Assembly: GCF_900114415.1 (NCBI RefSeq)
Contig: NZ_FOSZ01000002.1
Span: 310,001-374,000 of the forward strand
Direction: 5' to 3'
DNA length: 64,000 nucleotides
Source of the DNA: Shimia haliotis
GTDB taxonomy: Bacteria; Pseudomonadota; Alphaproteobacteria; Rhodobacterales; Rhodobacteraceae
The number at the start of each line of letters is the position of its first letter. Position 1 is the stretch's first letter. The translations under genes and the position numbers were made by a program. The notes beneath the pieces are model-generated. The model ran no database searches. It was not told the DNA's origin and was given only the letters and a program-made list of their open reading frames with translations. Below are positions 8,807-18,044 of this stretch, in pieces.

Positions 8807-8840
8807 ACCCCGCAGACTTGCTTTGATGCTTCTGCGGGGT
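8807..8840 (+). promoter_or_regulatory. Leader hairpin covering the glycosyltransferase ribosome site
   Basis: ACCCCGCAGA (8807-8816) pairs perfectly with TCTGCGGGGT (8831-8840) around a 14-base loop. The second arm contains most of the ribosome binding site GGGGTGA (8836-8842), five bases before the ATG. Folding would hide the site, so translational control is possible. It also lies after carA, but no T-run follows, so it is a poor terminator. Confidence 0.55.
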
Positions 8841-8847
8841 GATTTCT

Positions 8848-10740
8848 ATGAACCAGCCGCGACCCAATCTGGCGCCGCGCCGAAATTTACGGCCTGACCT
8901 TCCGCCTATCCCTTTGGGACGAGACCTTGTGGAACGTGGTTGGATAACACCTTGGCAATTGTTCTTCGCGCTCCAACGGCAGCGGATCTGGAACGCAACC
9001 TTGGCGGAAATTCTGCTGTCACGGGGCTGGCTGACCCCTGTTCGGTACTGGCGCCTGCATGCGGAGCGCACGGGCATGCGGCTCGTTGATCTGTCAAAAG
9101 AACTTCCGGAACCGGAACTTTTGCCGCTGCTGCCACCGGAGTTCTGCCTCAAACACAACGTCTTGCCTTGGCGTCGAGACAGAGGTCAGGCAACTTTCGT
9201 CACGGGGCGACCTGACCACATCGCCTCTCTCCGGCGAGCTCTGCCTCTGCCTTTCAGCAAGGCACACTTCGTCATCGCACCAGAGGCCGAGGTTGCAGCC
9301 GCGGCTGCACGTCTCTCGCGCCAAACTCTGACCAAACTGGCCGAAAACAGGCCTCATCCGCGCTTCAGTTGCCGCGGTTGGGACAAGCGGTCTCTTAGGG
9401 CCAAGGTCGCGTTGACGTCGGCGCTCATCGCGCTTCTTTTCTTCGCAGCTTTCGTCCCTCGGATGCTGTTTTTTGCTGCGGTGACGTGGGCCATTGTGAC
9501 ACTCGCAGCGGCAACAGCCTTGCGCGTGGCAGCACTTGTAGCTTTTGCTCGCAAACCGGCGCGCGCGCCACCGCCGGCATCACCTGCGCCCTTGCCACGC
9601 ATTTCGGTAATGGTGCCTCTATTTCGTGAAAAAGAGATTGCCCGCGCCCTGATCCGGCGCCTGACCCGCCTCACCTATCCCCGCGCCCTTCTGGAGGTTG
9701 TGCTGGTGCTTGAGGAAACAGACACCGTCACCCACGACACCATCGCCCGCACCATTTTGCCCAAATGGATGCGGGTTGTTGTGGTGCCCGATGGCGCAGG
9801 CCTGACCACCAAACCCCGCGCGCTGAATTACGCGTTGGATTTCTGCAAAGGGGACATCATTGGCATCTGGGACGCAGAGGATGCACCGGCGCCGGATCAG
9901 CTCGAACAAGTCGCCGCCCATTTTGCTGCCGCCCCCAAAGAGGTCGCCTGTTTGCAAGGTATTCTGGATTTCTACAATCCCGACACCAACTGGATATCAC
10001 GGTGTTTTGCCGTGGAATACGCCACTTGGTTCCGCATCATTTTGCCGGGCCTCGCAAATTTGAAACTCGCGATTCCACTGGGGGGCACCACATTATTTCT
10101 ACGTCGCGACGCCATCGAACAGGCCGGCGGCTGGGACGCCCACAACGTGACGGAAGATGCCGACCTCGGCTACCGGCTGGCCCGCTTTGGTTTTCGGACA
10201 GAGTTGATCCAGACCGTAACGATGGAAGAGGCCAATTGCCGCCCCATTGCGTGGATCCGTCAACGCTCTCGATGGCTGAAGGGGTATATGGTCACGTATC
10301 TCGTCCACATGCGCGACCCCGTCCGGCTTTGGCACGACCTCGGGCCACGGCAATTTTGCGGGTTTCAACTGGTTTTCCTCACAACCCTCAGCCAGTTTTT
10401 TCTGGCCCCTCTGTTGTGGGTTGTCTGGGCCGCCGCCTTTGCCCAGATCGCGCCACCTCTCGGCTCAGGTGCTTTTGCCGTTCCGGCATGGCTTACCATC
10501 GCATTGTTGCTCTCATCGGGCTCAAACCTCACCGCATGGATCGCTGCAGCGGCGCATTCAGGCCGCAAGCGACTGATAGTTTGGGTTCCAACGATGGTGC
10601 TCTATTTTCCCTTGGCCACGTTCGCGGCCTACAAAGGGCTGATCGAGTTGCTGGTTGCCCCGTATTACTGGGACAAAACCGAGCACGGCAAAACGGCCGA
10701 AGCCACCGACCTCGTTCACAACGCACACGCCACCGACTGA
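8848..10740 (+). CDS. Family 2 glycosyltransferase with N-terminal MshEN-like domain
   Basis: A 630-residue inner-membrane polysaccharide synthase. Residues 22-45 and 51-74 form two 24-residue motifs with a five-residue linker, the exact layout of the c-di-GMP-binding MshEN domain; motif I keeps LG, L27, G31, I33, L38, L42 and Q45 but has Pro in place of the first Arg. Two membrane segments follow (about 188-232). The GT2 domain (250-490) carries DAED (342-345), TED (435-437) and QRSRW (472-476), the signature of processive BcsA/XagB-like enzymes. Further membrane segments lie at about 503-610. The ATG at 8848 has a good ribosome site; a GTG at 8839 overlaps it. NfrB-type enzymes combine the same domains in the reverse order. 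Confidence 0.88.
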   Translation: MNQPRPNLAPRRNLRPDLPPIPLGRDLVERGWITPWQLFFALQRQRIWNATLAEILLSRGWLTPVRYWRLHAERTGMRLVDLSKELPEPELLPLLPPEFCLKHNVLPWRRDRGQATFVTGRPDHIASLRRALPLPFSKAHFVIAPEAEVAAAAARLSRQTLTKLAENRPHPRFSCRGWDKRSLRAKVALTSALIALLFFAAFVPRMLFFAAVTWAIVTLAAATALRVAALVAFARKPARAPPPASPAPLPRISVMVPLFREKEIARALIRRLTRLTYPRALLEVVLVLEETDTVTHDTIARTILPKWMRVVVVPDGAGLTTKPRALNYALDFCKGDIIGIWDAEDAPAPDQLEQVAAHFAAAPKEVACLQGILDFYNPDTNWISRCFAVEYATWFRIILPGLANLKLAIPLGGTTLFLRRDAIEQAGGWDAHNVTEDADLGYRLARFGFRTELIQTVTMEEANCRPIAWIRQRSRWLKGYMVTYLVHMRDPVRLWHDLGPRQFCGFQLVFLTTLSQFFLAPLLWVVWAAAFAQIAPPLGSGAFAVPAWLTIALLLSSGSNLTAWIAAAAHSGRKRLIVWVPTMVLYFPLATFAAYKGLIELLVAPYYWDKTEHGKTAEATDLVHNAHATD

Positions 10741-11379
10741 TTAGCCTTCGTTTTCCGCCTTCAGCCGCGTCACAAACGCCGTGCTGATATGGGTGCGCAA
10801 GGCCTCATATGCGCCGTCCTCGTCACGGTCACGGATCGCGTCCACAATGGCCTGATGCTCCACCAACGTATCTTCTCCCCGCCCTTCGGCCGCGATCGAT
10901 GTGGTCGCCATCAAGGCCATTGAACGATGTACGAGATCCAGTTGCTGCACCAGATACCGGTTGTGGCTCGCCAGATGAATCTGCTTGTGAAACCGACGGT
11001 TGGAACGCGCCAAAGCAGACGGATCGTTCACCAGCTTCTGATCGCTGTCCACCATATCCTGCAACACACGCACTTCTTCCACCGTCGCATGCCGCGCCGC
11101 CAGCCGCGCCGCCAGACCTTCCAGCTCCGTGCGCACAACATAAAGTTCGGCCATCTGATTGTGATCAAGCGAATTCACAATCAGACTCCGCCCGTCGCGC
11201 GCCAGCAACGACTGCGTTTCAAGCCTCTGGAGCGCCTCTCGGATCGGCGTACGGGACACCCCGAAACGTTCTGCCAAATCACTTTCAACAAGCCGGTCGC
11301 CGGGCTTGTAGACACCAACATCTATCGCCTCAAGAATAAGCGTGTAGGCGTCTTTGTTCGGGCGCTGGCCTTGTGCCAT
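10741..11379 (-). CDS. GntR-family (FadR/FCD-type) transcriptional regulator
   Basis: A 212-residue regulator with an N-terminal winged helix-turn-helix (residues about 10-72, core ESDLAERFGVSRTPIREAL) and an all-helical FCD effector domain (about 82-205). FCD proteins usually sense small carboxylic acids and bind metal. The start is the ATG at 11379 with GGAGA in front; longer in-frame starts give non-family sequence. It is divergent from the nucleotidase with a 100-base gap, and its targets cannot be told from the sequence. Confidence 0.92.
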   Translation of the reverse strand: MAQGQRPNKDAYTLILEAIDVGVYKPGDRLVESDLAERFGVSRTPIREALQRLETQSLLARDGRSLIVNSLDHNQMAELYVVRTELEGLAARLAARHATVEEVRVLQDMVDSDQKLVNDPSALARSNRRFHKQIHLASHNRYLVQQLDLVHRSMALMATTSIAAEGRGEDTLVEHQAIVDAIRDRDEDGAYEALRTHISTAFVTRLKAENEG

Positions 11380-11479
11380 GTGTTGGTCTCCATCTGCGAT
11401 GCCCGCCAGATTACGCGCAAGGCGTCGTGATGCAACCCCGCCATTGCGTCGCCGACCGCATCGGCGTAACACCACTCCT

Positions 11480-12124
11480 ATGCCAAAAACTTCCTTTGCC
11501 CATGTCGACACCTGGGTGTTTGACCTCGACAACACCCTATACCCGCCCGCAATGCGCCTTTTTGACCAGATCGAGGTGCGCATGACGAACTATGTCATGA
11601 CGTCGCTGGGCGTGGATCGCCCGACAGCCGATCATCTGCGTCAGGATTACTGGGCCCGCTACGGCACCACGCTGACCGGTCTCATGCGCGAACACAACGT
11701 TGACCCCGGTCCCTACCTTCACGACGTGCACGAGATCTCGCTTGATCATCTGAGCGCCGATCTCACCCTGCGCAGCCATATCCAGAATCTCCCGGGGCAA
11801 CGTATCGTTTATACCAACGGCACCGCGCCTTATGCAGAACGGGTGCTGGAGGCGCGCGGCCTGTCCAACTTGTTTGACGGTGTTTACGGCGTGGAAAACG
11901 CGGATTTCCTGCCCAAGCCGGAACGCGCGGCGTTTGAGACCGTGTTTGAAAAGGCCGACGTCGACCCCACACGCGCCGCAATGTTCGAAGACGATCTGCG
12001 CAACCTGCAGGTTCCGCACGAAATGGGCATGCGCACGGTCCATGTCGCCCCCGAAGACGCAGGCGCGGACCACGTGCATCACCACACGCCCGACCTCACA
12101 GAATTCCTCGGAAAGCTGACCTGA
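11480..12124 (+). CDS. Pyrimidine 5'-nucleotidase-like HAD hydrolase
   Basis: A 214-residue HAD-superfamily phosphatase of the Sdt1/Phm8 pyrimidine 5'-nucleotidase group. Motif I DLDNTLYP is near residues 15-22 (both Asp present), motif II is VYTNGT, and motif IV is FEDDLRNL. The group dephosphorylates UMP, CMP or related mononucleotides. The ATG at 11480 was chosen because the HAD motif follows directly; the longer frame overlaps the gntR start. Substrate choice within HAD enzymes is hard to predict. Confidence 0.85.
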   Translation: MPKTSFAHVDTWVFDLDNTLYPPAMRLFDQIEVRMTNYVMTSLGVDRPTADHLRQDYWARYGTTLTGLMREHNVDPGPYLHDVHEISLDHLSADLTLRSHIQNLPGQRIVYTNGTAPYAERVLEARGLSNLFDGVYGVENADFLPKPERAAFETVFEKADVDPTRAAMFEDDLRNLQVPHEMGMRTVHVAPEDAGADHVHHHTPDLTEFLGKLT

Positions 12125-12261
12125 CCCCTGCGGGTTTCCGCCTTGCGACAAACTGCCTGATCGCACTTGCCAGCGAGAGGCTTAGATGCATGTCACATAC
12201 ACCAAAACGCCGAACCTGACGCCGCCTGATATAAGGTGCGCGCCCTAAGGAGCTTGTACAA

Positions 12262-12441
12262 ATGGCATCCACCGAACCTGTGTCGAACAAAACCCTGATT
12301 GCGATCTATGCTGTGCTTTTACTTGCCGTGCTTCTCTGGGGCGGCGCCATTGCGATCTTCGGTATCCCCGGTCTCTATATTCCTGCGCTATGCGCGGTTC
12401 CGGTGATCTATACGCTTCTGATCATTATCTCGCGCGGATGA
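12262..12441 (+). CDS. Small conserved membrane protein
   Basis: A 59-residue protein with two hydrophobic helices (about residues 11-33 and 37-56) separated by a Gly-Ile-Pro-Gly-Leu turn, and a short polar N-terminus. TAAGGAGC lies 10 bases before the ATG, a strong ribosome site. It ends 73 bases before the UbiH-like gene in the same direction and may share its transcript. I do not recognise a characterised family. The reading frame, ribosome site and membrane pattern support a real gene. Confidence 0.7.
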   Translation: MASTEPVSNKTLIAIYAVLLLAVLLWGGAIAIFGIPGLYIPALCAVPVIYTLLIIISRG

Positions 12442-12514
12442 CCGCCAAGGGACATTTCGCCCCCTTTAACCCTCTCTCCTTCGGGCGTATCGTCGCCCGC
12501 AGGAGGCCCCGCGC

Positions 12515-13723
12515 ATGACCAAATCCGAATCCGCAACCGTTGATGTCCTGATTTCAGGGGGTGGCATTGCCGGCCTGACCGCCGCTGCGGCCTTTGGGTC
12601 TGCCGGATTTTCGGTGCAATGCGTCGACCCCACACCACCTGTGACCGACCGTGACGCGCAGGGCTCTGATCTGCGCACAACCGCCTTTCTGCAACCCGCG
12701 CGAACCCTTTTGGATGAGGCCGGCCTCTGGGACCGGCTCGCCCCGCACGCGGCCCCGTTGCAGGTGATGCGCATTGTCGATGCCGGAGGTGAATTGCCTG
12801 AGCCGCGCATCATCAAGAATTTCGATGCCGCAGATATTTCGGATCAGCCTTTCGGCTGGAATCTACCGAATTGGCTGCTGCGCCGCGAAATGCTGGCCCG
12901 CCTGCAGGATTTGCCCAACGTCGACCTGCGCCTAGGCACAGCGACCAAAACCCTGTTCACACGGCTGAACGAAGCCCGCGTCGGTCTGACCGATGGCACT
13001 CAGACAACCGCGCGCCTTGTGATTGCCGCAGACGGGCGCAACTCGCCCATGCGCGAGGCTGCCGACATCAACGTTCACACGACACGCTATGGTCAAAAGG
13101 CTCTTGCACTCGCGGTGACCCATCCGATTCCGCACGCAAACGTGTCCACGGAAATTCATCGCTCAGGCGGTCCTTTCACGCTGGTGCCGCTGCCAGATTA
13201 CAATGGCATGCCCTCTTCTGCACTGGTTTGGATGGAACGCAGCGCCCGCGCCAATGAACTGTTTGAAATGGATGAGGCCGCTTTTGAGGCCGAAATGACC
13301 GAACGCAGCTGCGCTCTTTTCGGCCCACTCAAACTCGCCTCACGCCGCACCATCTGGCCGATTATCTCGCAATCTGCCGCCAGCCTTTATGGCGAACGGC
13401 TGGCGCTCGTGGCAGAAGCCGCCCATGTGGTCCCGCCGATTGGCGCGCAGGGTCTCAACATGAGCCTTGGGGACATGCGTGTGCTGCTGGATCTCGCCGT
13501 CGCCAATCCGGATCGACTGGGTGATGAGCAGATGCTCAAAACCTATCACCGCAAACGATTTGCCGAAGTAAAATTGCGCGTGCAAGGCATCGACATGCTC
13601 AATCGCGCCTCAATGGTGGAGGCACGCCCCCTGCGCGATGCACGCGCCATGGGGCTCAACGCGCTCTACTCTCTGGCGCCGGTCCGCAAGACCCTCATGC
13701 AAATGGGACTTGGCGCGCGATAG
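12515..13723 (+). CDS. UbiH/UbiF/COQ6-family FAD-dependent hydroxylase
   Basis: A 402-residue flavoprotein monooxygenase of the ubiquinone-hydroxylase family. The FAD-binding GGGIAGL is at residues 15-21, the DG motif appears as AADGRNSPMRE (about 169-179), and the second FAD motif is AEAAHVVPPIGAQGLNMSL, where AEAAH replaces the usual GDAAH. It probably hydroxylates the ring of a polyprenyl phenol during ubiquinone synthesis. Which ring position cannot be decided from one gene. The ATG follows GCAGGAGGCCCC. It converges with the class V aminotransferase. Confidence 0.88.
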   Translation: MTKSESATVDVLISGGGIAGLTAAAAFGSAGFSVQCVDPTPPVTDRDAQGSDLRTTAFLQPARTLLDEAGLWDRLAPHAAPLQVMRIVDAGGELPEPRIIKNFDAADISDQPFGWNLPNWLLRREMLARLQDLPNVDLRLGTATKTLFTRLNEARVGLTDGTQTTARLVIAADGRNSPMREAADINVHTTRYGQKALALAVTHPIPHANVSTEIHRSGGPFTLVPLPDYNGMPSSALVWMERSARANELFEMDEAAFEAEMTERSCALFGPLKLASRRTIWPIISQSAASLYGERLALVAEAAHVVPPIGAQGLNMSLGDMRVLLDLAVANPDRLGDEQMLKTYHRKRFAEVKLRVQGIDMLNRASMVEARPLRDARAMGLNALYSLAPVRKTLMQMGLGAR

Positions 13724-13737
13724 CTGCGCGCGCCAAG
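13709..13737. terminator. Hairpin between convergent UbiH-like and aminotransferase genes
   Basis: An 11-bp perfect stem (CTTGGCGCGCG/CGCGCGCCAAG) encloses a seven-base loop that contains the UbiH-like stop codon TAG. There is no T-run on either strand, so it may block readthrough only weakly. Confidence 0.45.
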
Positions 13738-13765
13738 CAAAATCTATACCCAACGGATTAGCGCT

Positions 13766-14890
13766 TCAAAGCACCTCATCCAGCACGGCCTTCAGCCGCG
13801 CCATCGTGCCCTCGACGTCATAAAGCTTGTCCAGCCCGAAAAGGCCCAGCCGGAACGTCATGAACCCATCCGGCTCATCGCAAGCAAGCGGCACACCGGC
13901 CGCGATCTGCATGCCCTTGGCTGCAAACTTGCTGCCGTTCTGAACGCCCGCATCGCTGGTGTAGCTCACGACCACACCGGGCGCACCAAAACCTTCGGCG
14001 GCCACGGATGTGATGCCTTTATCGGCCAGCATCGCCCGAACACCATCGCCCAACGCCCACTGCGCATCACGCAGTTTGTCAAAGCCATAGTCTTTGGTTT
14101 CCACCATTGTGTCGCGAAAGGCCTTGAGCGCGTCAGTCGGCATCGTGGCATGGTAGGCATGGCCGCCATTTTCATAGGCCGCCATGATGTCGCGCCACTT
14201 CTTGAGGTCGATTGCAAAGCTGTCGGACTGTGTATTTTCCAGTCGTTCCAGCGCCTTGCCTGACATCATCACCAATCCAGCAGAGGGCGACGCGCTCCAT
14301 CCTTTTTGCGGTGCCGAACACAAAACATCCACACCCAGCGCCTTCATGTCGATCCAAGCACAGCCCGACGCGATACAATCCAGCACCATCAGCGCGCCAA
14401 CCTCATGCGCCGCCGCCGCCATCTCGGCGATATAGTCGTCAGGCAGGATTACCCCTGCGCTGGTTTCCACATGCGGGGCGAAAACAATCTCGGGTTTTTC
14501 GGCTCGGATACGTGCCACCACATCCGAAATCGGCGCTGGCGCAAAGGGCGCAGTCGCTCCGTTGCCGGTTTGGCGCGCTTTCATCACCGTGCTTTCGGCC
14601 GCAAACCCGCCGGTCTCGAAAATCTGGCTCCAGCGATAGGAAAACCAACCGTTGCGCACCACAAGCGTACGCGCACCCCGCGCAAACTGCCGCGCGACGG
14701 CTTCCATTCCAAAAGTCCCGCCACCTGGCACCAAGGCCACGCCATCCGCGTTGTAGACCTCTTTCAAAAGGTCCGAAATGTCACGCATGACCTGCTGAAA
14801 GGATGCACTCATATGGTTCAGGGACCGGTCCGTAAAAACAACCGAAAACTCCTGCAACCCGTTCGGGTCTACCACCGATTCATGCGCCAT
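13766..14890 (-). CDS. Class V aminotransferase (alanine/serine-glyoxylate aminotransferase-like)
   Basis: A 374-residue PLP enzyme of fold type I. The PLP lysine is in CSAPQKGWSASP, preceded by the PLP-ring Asp in LDCIASGCAWIDM, and the N-terminal GGGTFGMEAVARQ segment contacts phosphate. Relatives transfer amino groups from serine or alanine to glyoxylate, or act on phosphonates. The ATG at 14890 has GGGAGG five bases upstream; the longer frame starting at 14920 runs through that site. There are no pathway neighbours, so the substrate is left open. Confidence 0.85.
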   Translation of the reverse strand: MAHESVVDPNGLQEFSVVFTDRSLNHMSASFQQVMRDISDLLKEVYNADGVALVPGGGTFGMEAVARQFARGARTLVVRNGWFSYRWSQIFETGGFAAESTVMKARQTGNGATAPFAPAPISDVVARIRAEKPEIVFAPHVETSAGVILPDDYIAEMAAAAHEVGALMVLDCIASGCAWIDMKALGVDVLCSAPQKGWSASPSAGLVMMSGKALERLENTQSDSFAIDLKKWRDIMAAYENGGHAYHATMPTDALKAFRDTMVETKDYGFDKLRDAQWALGDGVRAMLADKGITSVAAEGFGAPGVVVSYTSDAGVQNGSKFAAKGMQIAAGVPLACDEPDGFMTFRLGLFGLDKLYDVEGTMARLKAVLDEVL

Positions 14891-14970
14891 AGTTGCCTCC
14901 CAAATAGCATTTGCCGTCACCCTAGGGTTCGAGCTTCAAAAAGAAAACGGGCAAAGCTCAGGAAACAGCT

Positions 14971-15738
14971 TTAGGCCGCATCCGAAAAGCTCTCCGTCTC
15001 CACATCGCGCCAGCTGACCACCAAACGGTTGCGCCCGCCTTCCTTGGCCGACAAAAGCGCGTCTCCCGCGAGCCCGATGGCTTGGTCAAGCTCACCGGCA
15101 TTGTCCATGCGGGCAGCGCCAAGAGACACCGTGACATTCACTGTCTCGCCTTTCCCAATCGGGGTTAGGCGTTTCTCGATCACTCCGCGCAGACGCTCAC
15201 CTATTGACGCGCCGGTAGTTTCGTCCTGACGATTGAGAAAAATCAGAAATTGTGCACCACCAAAGCGGCAGATCAGGTCTTCACCCCTGATGTTTCCGGA
15301 CAATTGCACAGCAACATCACGTATCACCTGGTCGCCGATCTGATGGCCATGCTTATCGTTGATCGCTTTGAACCGGTCCAAATCAACCATCAGGATCACG
15401 CCCTGCATGTTGCTTCGTCTTTCCACTTCGGAGAAAAACAAGTCGCGGCTGGCCACGTTGGTCAATCGGTCTCGGTTCAGGACCCGTTGCAATTCCTGCG
15501 TAAGGGCATGCGACTTCTTCACCTGCCGCGCGAGGCTCCAACTGACCCCGACCGTGAGGGCGGTTGCAAGGAGTATCACGATTGGCAGATCAGCCGCCCA
15601 TTCCTCCCGCTCTGTTAGAAAACTCGCAACGAAGACCACGCACCCGTTCACAAAAATCGTAACCGCTGCCACCTTGGCGACAATCTCTTTGGTACTTGCC
15701 TGCATTCGCACCATCCCCAGTGTCGTTTTCTTCGACAT
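14971..15738 (-). CDS. Membrane GGDEF-domain protein with degenerate active site
   Basis: A 255-residue inner-membrane protein: two membrane helices (about 23-41 and 51-70), a short linker, and a GGDEF domain from about 85 to 245. The fold markers are present (DRLTNVASRD, VDLDRFKAINDKHGH, AKEGGRNR), but the signature loop reads GGAQF at 160-164, so the metal-binding acid and the catalytic Glu are missing. The inhibitory-site RxxD (RGED, 151-154) is intact five residues upstream, so the protein may bind c-di-GMP without making it. The DNA at this loop reads GGT GGT GCA CAA TTT, so no frameshift is involved. Confidence 0.9.
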   Translation of the reverse strand: MSKKTTLGMVRMQASTKEIVAKVAAVTIFVNGCVVFVASFLTEREEWAADLPIVILLATALTVGVSWSLARQVKKSHALTQELQRVLNRDRLTNVASRDLFFSEVERRSNMQGVILMVDLDRFKAINDKHGHQIGDQVIRDVAVQLSGNIRGEDLICRFGGAQFLIFLNRQDETTGASIGERLRGVIEKRLTPIGKGETVNVTVSLGAARMDNAGELDQAIGLAGDALLSAKEGGRNRLVVSWRDVETESFSDAA

Positions 15739-15779
15739 AGCCGGAAGGCGTTAACGTTCAGTGAGCCCTACCTCAAAAA

Positions 15780-16238
15780 TCATCCCAATGGCCCTGGCCG
15801 CCGTTCCTCGCTGAGTAACACATTGGCCTCGACATTTCCGACACCTGGCAACGTCATGATCCTGCGGCGTAAAACTCTCTCGAAATCGGCAATGTCGCGC
15901 GCCACCACCCGCAAACGATAGTCATACATGCCCAGCACGTGCTCTACCGTTTGTACTTCCGGTATGGCCGTGACCGCCCGTTCAAAATCCTCAAGACTGA
16001 CCCGCCCCTTGGTGGCAAGTTTGACACCCAAAAACACGGTCACACCAAAACCCAGTTTTTCGCGATCCAGATCCAGCTTACGCCCCGCGATTGCCCCGCT
16101 CTCGGTCAACCGCCTGATCCGCCGCCAGGTTGCCGGTTGGCTCAAACCGAACCGGCGCCCCAAAGCACCCGCGTTTTGGGTTGCATCGTCCGCCAAAGCG
16201 GCAAGAAGACCGCGGTCAATGTCATCCAGATCAATCAT
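15780..16238 (-). CDS. Lrp/AsnC-family regulator (distal of a tandem pair)
   Basis: A 152-residue Lrp-type protein with an N-terminal helix-turn-helix (about 5-60, GLSQPATWRRIRRL) and a C-terminal RAM effector domain. Its ATG overlaps the stop codon of the upstream lrp-type gene by four bases, so the two are translationally coupled and may form hetero-oligomers. Both are divergent from ilvC, which suggests that they sense branched-chain amino acids. That link is inferred from position. Confidence 0.9.
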   Translation of the reverse strand: MIDLDDIDRGLLAALADDATQNAGALGRRFGLSQPATWRRIRRLTESGAIAGRKLDLDREKLGFGVTVFLGVKLATKGRVSLEDFERAVTAIPEVQTVEHVLGMYDYRLRVVARDIADFERVLRRRIMTLPGVGNVEANVLLSEERRPGPLG

Positions 16239-16690
16239 AACGGCAGGCTTTCATCAGATTTGATCCGCGCCACATGCATCAATGATTCAATATCCGCGAT
16301 ATGCGGTAACGTCAGAATGCGGCTCCGATAGACTTCCTGATAATGCGCCATATCTCGGGCAATCACCGAAAGACGCACATCCACCTGCCCCAAAAAGGTC
16401 TGTATCTCTGTGACTTCCGCAATTTCACGCGCCGCCTCGATGAACTCATCAAACGCTCGCGATTGCGTCTTGTCCAAAGTCACCCTCAGCGACACTTCCA
16501 CCGCATAGCCCAAAACCTGCCAATCGATCACCGCCCTTTGTCCACGCAAAATTCCAGCGTCGCGCAATTTGTCCAAACGCCGGGTCAAACGCGACGTGGT
16601 AAGCGTCAGCCGATCAGCCAGATCCGGCAGCGACTGAGTCGGGGTGTCCTGCATATAGCGGAGAATGCGGCGGTCGAGATCATCAAGCAT
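16235..16690 (-). CDS. Lrp/AsnC-family regulator (proximal of a tandem pair)
   Basis: A 151-residue Lrp/AsnC protein with helix-turn-helix about residues 3-58 (LADRLTLTTSRLTRRLDKL) and a RAM domain after residue 65. It is only about 30 to 35 percent similar to its neighbour by eye, so this is not a recent duplication. It starts 141 bases from the ilvC start, back to back. The A+T-rich gap suits binding by Lrp proteins, which often act on the gene divergent to their own. Confidence 0.9.
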   Translation of the reverse strand: MLDDLDRRILRYMQDTPTQSLPDLADRLTLTTSRLTRRLDKLRDAGILRGQRAVIDWQVLGYAVEVSLRVTLDKTQSRAFDEFIEAAREIAEVTEIQTFLGQVDVRLSVIARDMAHYQEVYRSRILTLPHIADIESLMHVARIKSDESLPL

Positions 16691-16784
16691 GAATCATCTA
16701 ATAGTTGGAACTTTGAAGAATGAACACATCCAAATTTTGAAAAAAACAATGCATTCATGCGCTCCCCTTCCCGCAACATAGCAC

Positions 16785-17854
<1,070 letters not shown>

Positions 17855-17876
17855 TCGATCAGATCAGATCAATCAA

Positions 17877-17900
17877 GGGCGCCTATATGGCGCCCTTTTT
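17877..17900 (+). terminator. Intrinsic terminator of ilvC
   Basis: A seven-base-pair stem GGGCGCC/GGCGCCC with a TATAT loop is followed by TTTTT, 22 bases after the ilvC stop codon. Confidence 0.92.
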
Positions 17901-18044
17901 CATTCTCCATCAAAGGCTTGCGTGACACTTATTACGCACAACCTTTACATTTACACATGATTAACCCAAACCGAACCGACGCGCGCCAGTGTATCGACCA
18001 CCCAGCATTACGCCCCATTGAACCCTTCCGGAATCTGTCTTTCC

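Noticed and set aside
17946-17960. TTTACACATGATTAA resembles a CtrA box upstream of the EamA gene.
   Set aside because: One half is TTTA instead of TTAA, it lies about 85 bases before the start, and nothing links the gene to CtrA.
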